From positions 1-8,353 of the forward strand of contig JANMXS010000017.1 in assembly GCA_031394335.1 (NCBI GenBank): DNA of 8,353 nt, in the 5' to 3' direction. The stretch is from UKL13-2 sp031394335. Lineage in GTDB: Bacteria > Pseudomonadota > Gammaproteobacteria > Burkholderiales > Usitatibacteraceae. Each line of letters begins with the position of its first letter. The stretch's first letter is position 1. Below are positions 6,157-8,353 of the stretch, in pieces. Made by a program: the position numbers and the translations under genes. The notes below the pieces were generated by a model. That model saw only the letters and a list, made by a program, of their open reading frames with translations, made no database searches and was not told the origin of the DNA.

Positions 6157-6178
6157 CACGGGTATAATTTAGCCCGTG
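6157..6178 (+). promoter_or_regulatory. hda promoter: perfect -10 inside an inverted repeat, leaderless start predicted
   Basis: A perfect TATAAT (6163-6168) ends seven bases before the GTG start codon of hda (6176), so transcription should begin at or next to the start codon. CACGGG (6157-6162) and CCCGTG (6173-6178) are perfect inverted repeats flanking the box, and the right arm includes the start codon. No good -35 is seen: the best-spaced hexamer, TGCTGG at 6140-6145, matches poorly. There is no Shine-Dalgarno, consistent with a leaderless message. Confidence 0.65.
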
Positions 6179-6829
6179 AAACAACTTGTCCTCGACCTCA
6201 TCCCCGCGCCGCTTCCGACGTTCAGCAATTTTGTCCCTGGCCGTAACCGCGAAGCCCTGGAAGCCAGCAAGGGCGCGGTGTTTGGGGCATCTATCTGCAA
6301 AGTCCTCTATCTTTGGGGGGTGCCGGGCAGCGGCAAATCGCATCTTGCGCAGGCGCTGGGCGCCACGCCCGCAACCCGTCTGCTGAAACCTGCTGACATA
6401 GGTGGCCTCCGGGCCGGCGTTACCTGTTATGCGCTGGACGATGTGCACGGGCTGAATGATCAGCAGCAGATTGCCTTGTTCAATCTCATCAATCTCGTCA
6501 GCCAGCCCGGCAGCGCGGGTTGTGTTGTCGCCACCGGCAGCATGGCGCCGCGCGATTTACCGCTGCGCCCCGAGCTGTCCAGTCGGCTGGGCAGCGGGCT
6601 TGTCTTGAAGTTGCATCCCTTGAACGATGCCGAAAAAGCCGAGGCGCTGCGTGCGCATGCGCAAACCCGCAGTTTCACCCTGCGCGACGACGTGATCGCC
6701 TATTTGCTGCGTCATGCGCGGCGCGATATGGCCTCGCTGATTTCAATTCTCGATGCGCTCGACCGCCATTCGCTTGAGACCGGTCGGGAAATTACCCTGC
6801 CGATGCTTCGCGCCATCGCCCAACCCTAG
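6176..6829 (+). CDS. hda: DnaA regulatory inactivator Hda (217 aa)
   Basis: Hda is a DnaA-like AAA+ ATPase that, bound to the DNA sliding clamp, makes DnaA hydrolyse its ATP and so prevents over-initiation of replication. Seen: an N-terminal clamp-binding motif KQLVLDL (2-8), Walker A GVPGSGKS (48-55), Walker B CYALDDVH (84-91), an arginine-finger region LSSRLGSGL (134-142) and a sensor-2 helix RHARRDMASL (179-188). There is no C-terminal DNA-binding domain, which separates it from DnaA. Length is close to the usual 220-250 aa. GTG at 6176 is chosen because the clamp motif follows immediately, as in relatives. It lies on a presumed leaderless mRNA. The next gene begins about 20 bases after its stop, suggesting co-transcription with the HAD hydrolase gene and pcnB. 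Confidence 0.93.
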   Translation: MKQLVLDLIPAPLPTFSNFVPGRNREALEASKGAVFGASICKVLYLWGVPGSGKSHLAQALGATPATRLLKPADIGGLRAGVTCYALDDVHGLNDQQQIALFNLINLVSQPGSAGCVVATGSMAPRDLPLRPELSSRLGSGLVLKLHPLNDAEKAEALRAHAQTRSFTLRDDVIAYLLRHARRDMASLISILDALDRHSLETGREITLPMLRAIAQP

Positions 6830-6849
6830 GCTCAACCCTCACTACTTTG

Positions 6850-7542
6850 ATGTCCATGAACCTCGCATTGTTCGATCTCGATAACACGCTGCTACTCGGC
6901 GACTCCGATCACGCCTGGGGTGAATTCCTCGTTGAAGAAGGGCTGGTCGATCGCGGCGAATTCTGCCGCAATAATGACCGCTTCTATGCGCAATACCGCG
7001 CCGGCACCCTGGATATCAACGAGTATCTGAGGTTCGCGCTGGCAGTGATTGCCGGCAAAGGCGACGACACCCTGGCGCCGCTGCATCAGCGTTTCATGCG
7101 GGGAAAAATCGAGCCGATGATCAGCGCGGCATCGCTTGCCCTTCTGCAAAAACATCAGCGCGATTTGTGCGCGATTGTCACCGCAACCAATGCGTTCGTG
7201 ACCCGGCCGATCGCCGCGCGCTACGGCGTCGCTCACCTGATTGCTTGTGAAGTCGAGAAAATTGATGGGCGCTATACGGGTGTATCGACAGGCGTGCCCT
7301 CGTTTCGCGAGGGCAAGGTGACGCGGGTGCAACAATGGCTCGCCGGGATGAACAAGTCGCTCGCCGATTTCGACAAAAGTTTTTTCTACAGCGATTCTCT
7401 CAATGATTTGCCTTTGCTGGAAGTGGTGAGCCACCCGGTGGCGGTCAATCCGGACGCCACGTTGCGCGCGCACGCAGAGGCGCGCGGCTGGCCGATCATT
7501 TCCTTGCAGCAAGCGGCGGCTACAGTGGATATAACAGCGTGA
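6850..7542 (+). CDS. HAD-IB family hydrolase, SerB-like phosphatase (about 230 aa)
   Basis: This is a HAD-superfamily enzyme, predicted to remove phosphate from a small substrate through an aspartyl-phosphate intermediate; the substrate is unknown. Seen (numbered from ATG 6850): motif I FDLDNTL (8-14) with nucleophile Asp9 and acid/base Asp11; a helical cap (about 18-90); motif II VTATN (110-114); the motif III lysine in REGKV (Lys156); motif IV YSDSLNDLPLL (180-190) with Asp182 and Asp186. The sequence is typical of the SerB/CicA-like subfamily IB. True phosphoserine phosphatase is less likely given this short form and its location. The start is uncertain: ATG at 6850 or 6856 (TTG at 6847 less likely), none with a good ribosome site. 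Many relatives begin MNLALFDLD, which would favour 6856. Its TGA overlaps the GTG of pcnB. Confidence 0.88.
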   Translation: MSMNLALFDLDNTLLLGDSDHAWGEFLVEEGLVDRGEFCRNNDRFYAQYRAGTLDINEYLRFALAVIAGKGDDTLAPLHQRFMRGKIEPMISAASLALLQKHQRDLCAIVTATNAFVTRPIAARYGVAHLIACEVEKIDGRYTGVSTGVPSFREGKVTRVQQWLAGMNKSLADFDKSFFYSDSLNDLPLLEVVSHPVAVNPDATLRAHAEARGWPIISLQQAAATVDITA

Positions 7543-8353
7543 TCAAAAAATTAATCCAGAGGGTGTTCGGCGGTGCCGGCGCCAGCAAATCGTCGGGCAA
7601 GACGGGTGCCGCCCGCGTTTACACGCAGCCTGAACATGGTATCGACCGCCGCGATATTTCAGGTTCTGCGCTGCGCACTTGCGAAGGGCTGCAAGCTGCC
7701 GGGTACGACGCGTTTGTAGTCGGCGGCGCGGTACGCGATTTGCTGCTGGGCCGTCACCCCAAGGACTTCGACGTGGCTACCAGCGCAACACCGGAGCAGG
7801 TGCGCGGTGTGTTCCGCCGCTCGCGCATCATTGGCCGCCGCTTCCGCATCGTCCACGTGATGTTTGGTGCTGAGACCATCGAGGTAACCACCTTTCGCGG
7901 TGCTGCCGCGGATACCGAGGCGCTGGCGGATGTCGCCAAGGATGTTGATGATGGGGCTCCTGAAGAAGCGGCGGTGGCCGAAGAGGCGCCCGACGAGATG
8001 GCCCGCCGTCGTCGCCCGCGCGATGCACGCCGCGACCGTCGCCGCGATGCGAAGGTGGAAAACACCCAGACCTCGCACGCCGATGAACACGGCCGCCTGT
8101 TGCGCGACAATGTGTTCGGCAGTCAGGAGCAGGATGCGCTGCGCCGCGACTTCACCATGAATGCGCTGTTCTACGATCCCGAGCGTGAAGAAGTATGGGA
8201 TTACGCCAAGGGCGTTGCCGACATCCAGAAAAAACGCGTGGTGATGATCGGTGACCCACTTGAGCGTTACCGTGAAGACCCGGTACGGATGCTGCGCGCT
8301 GCCCGTCTGGCCGGCAAGCTGGGGTTCACCATCGACGCCGCAACCGAAAGGCC
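7539..8353 (+). CDS. pcnB: Poly(A) polymerase I (PcnB), 3'-truncated by the window
   Basis: PcnB adds 3' poly(A) tails that promote RNA decay. The frame is open from GTG 7539 to the window end (271 complete codons) with no other plausible start. GTGA (7539-7542) overlaps the stop of the HAD gene, indicating translational coupling; a weak AGTGGA (7524-7529) may serve as ribosome site. Seen: a basic N-terminus, VVGGAVRDLLLG (60-71), the catalytic nucleotidyltransferase motif KDFDVAT (75-81, Asp76 and Asp78), RRSRIIGRRFRIVHVMFG (93-110), EVTTFRG (115-121), LLRDNVFG (187-194), LRRDFTMNAL (201-210) and IGDPLERYREDPVRMLRAAR (237-256). The IIGRRFRIVHV style and GRHPKDFD favour PcnB over the tRNA CCA-adding enzyme. 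Odd: between EVTTFRG and LLRDN lies a roughly 64-residue charged segment (122-185), acidic at first and then arginine-rich (RRRRPRDARRDRRRD). The C-terminal RNA-binding part is outside the window. Confidence 0.93.
   Translation, partial: MIKKLIQRVFGGAGASKSSGKTGAARVYTQPEHGIDRRDISGSALRTCEGLQAAGYDAFVVGGAVRDLLLGRHPKDFDVATSATPEQVRGVFRRSRIIGRRFRIVHVMFGAETIEVTTFRGAAADTEALADVAKDVDDGAPEEAAVAEEAPDEMARRRRPRDARRDRRRDAKVENTQTSHADEHGRLLRDNVFGSQEQDALRRDFTMNALFYDPEREEVWDYAKGVADIQKKRVVMIGDPLERYREDPVRMLRAARLAGKLGFTIDAATER

Noticed and set aside
7659..8110. Two minus-strand frames (143 and 118 codons) at the right edge
   Set aside because: They are antisense to pcnB, whose catalytic motifs are plain on the + strand. 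The Arg/Ser/Ala-rich products are composition artefacts.

Overview
The window is ordinary high-GC proteobacterial chromosome. It most resembles Betaproteobacteria, order Burkholderiales. The clearest clue is the right third, where hda, a SerB-like HAD-IB hydrolase gene and pcnB lie in series on one strand, a neighbourhood I associate with Burkholderiales. All eight genes recognised are on the + strand. I see no tRNA, rRNA, CRISPR array, transposase or attachment site. Family assignments were made by reading translated motifs; no database was searched.

Layout. Bases 2-1483 hold the 3' part of a 5'-nucleotidase/metallophosphatase gene whose start lies before the window. Bases 1484-1833 are a 350-base non-coding gap with a plausible sigma70-type promoter and two small hairpins. 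Bases 1834-6056 form a self-contained outer-membrane transport cluster: exbD, tonB, a 797-residue TonB-dependent receptor, a very strong hairpin, then exbB. A terminator at 6094-6125 closes the cluster. Bases 6176-8353 hold hda, the HAD hydrolase gene and pcnB, which runs off the right edge. The pcnB start codon overlaps the stop of the HAD gene.

How the genes work together. ExbB, ExbD and TonB together form an inner-membrane motor that passes proton-motive force to a TonB-dependent receptor in the outer membrane, so this cluster encodes one receptor with its own energiser. The substrate cannot be read from the sequence. I saw no obvious Fur box, and the neighbouring secreted-type nucleotidase makes nucleotides or phosphate one possibility (inference only). 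The right-hand genes are housekeeping: Hda switches off the replication initiator DnaA, and PcnB adds poly(A) tails to RNA.

Points most worth a second look: (1) the gene order splits exbB from exbD and puts a strong hairpin directly before exbB; (2) this TonB has no histidine at all, and ExbB has Thr where E. coli ExbB has Glu176, with a Glu three residues later, suggesting a divergent motor subtype; (3) hda has a perfect TATAAT placed so that transcription should begin at or next to its GTG start codon, predicting a leaderless mRNA, and the box is bracketed by an inverted repeat; (4) PcnB carries a roughly 64-residue acidic-then-arginine-rich segment in its catalytic domain; (5) the nucleotidase has substitutions in normally conserved active-site motifs. 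I did not find a wholly new system. The divergent, rearranged TonB cluster is the best candidate for something not well described.
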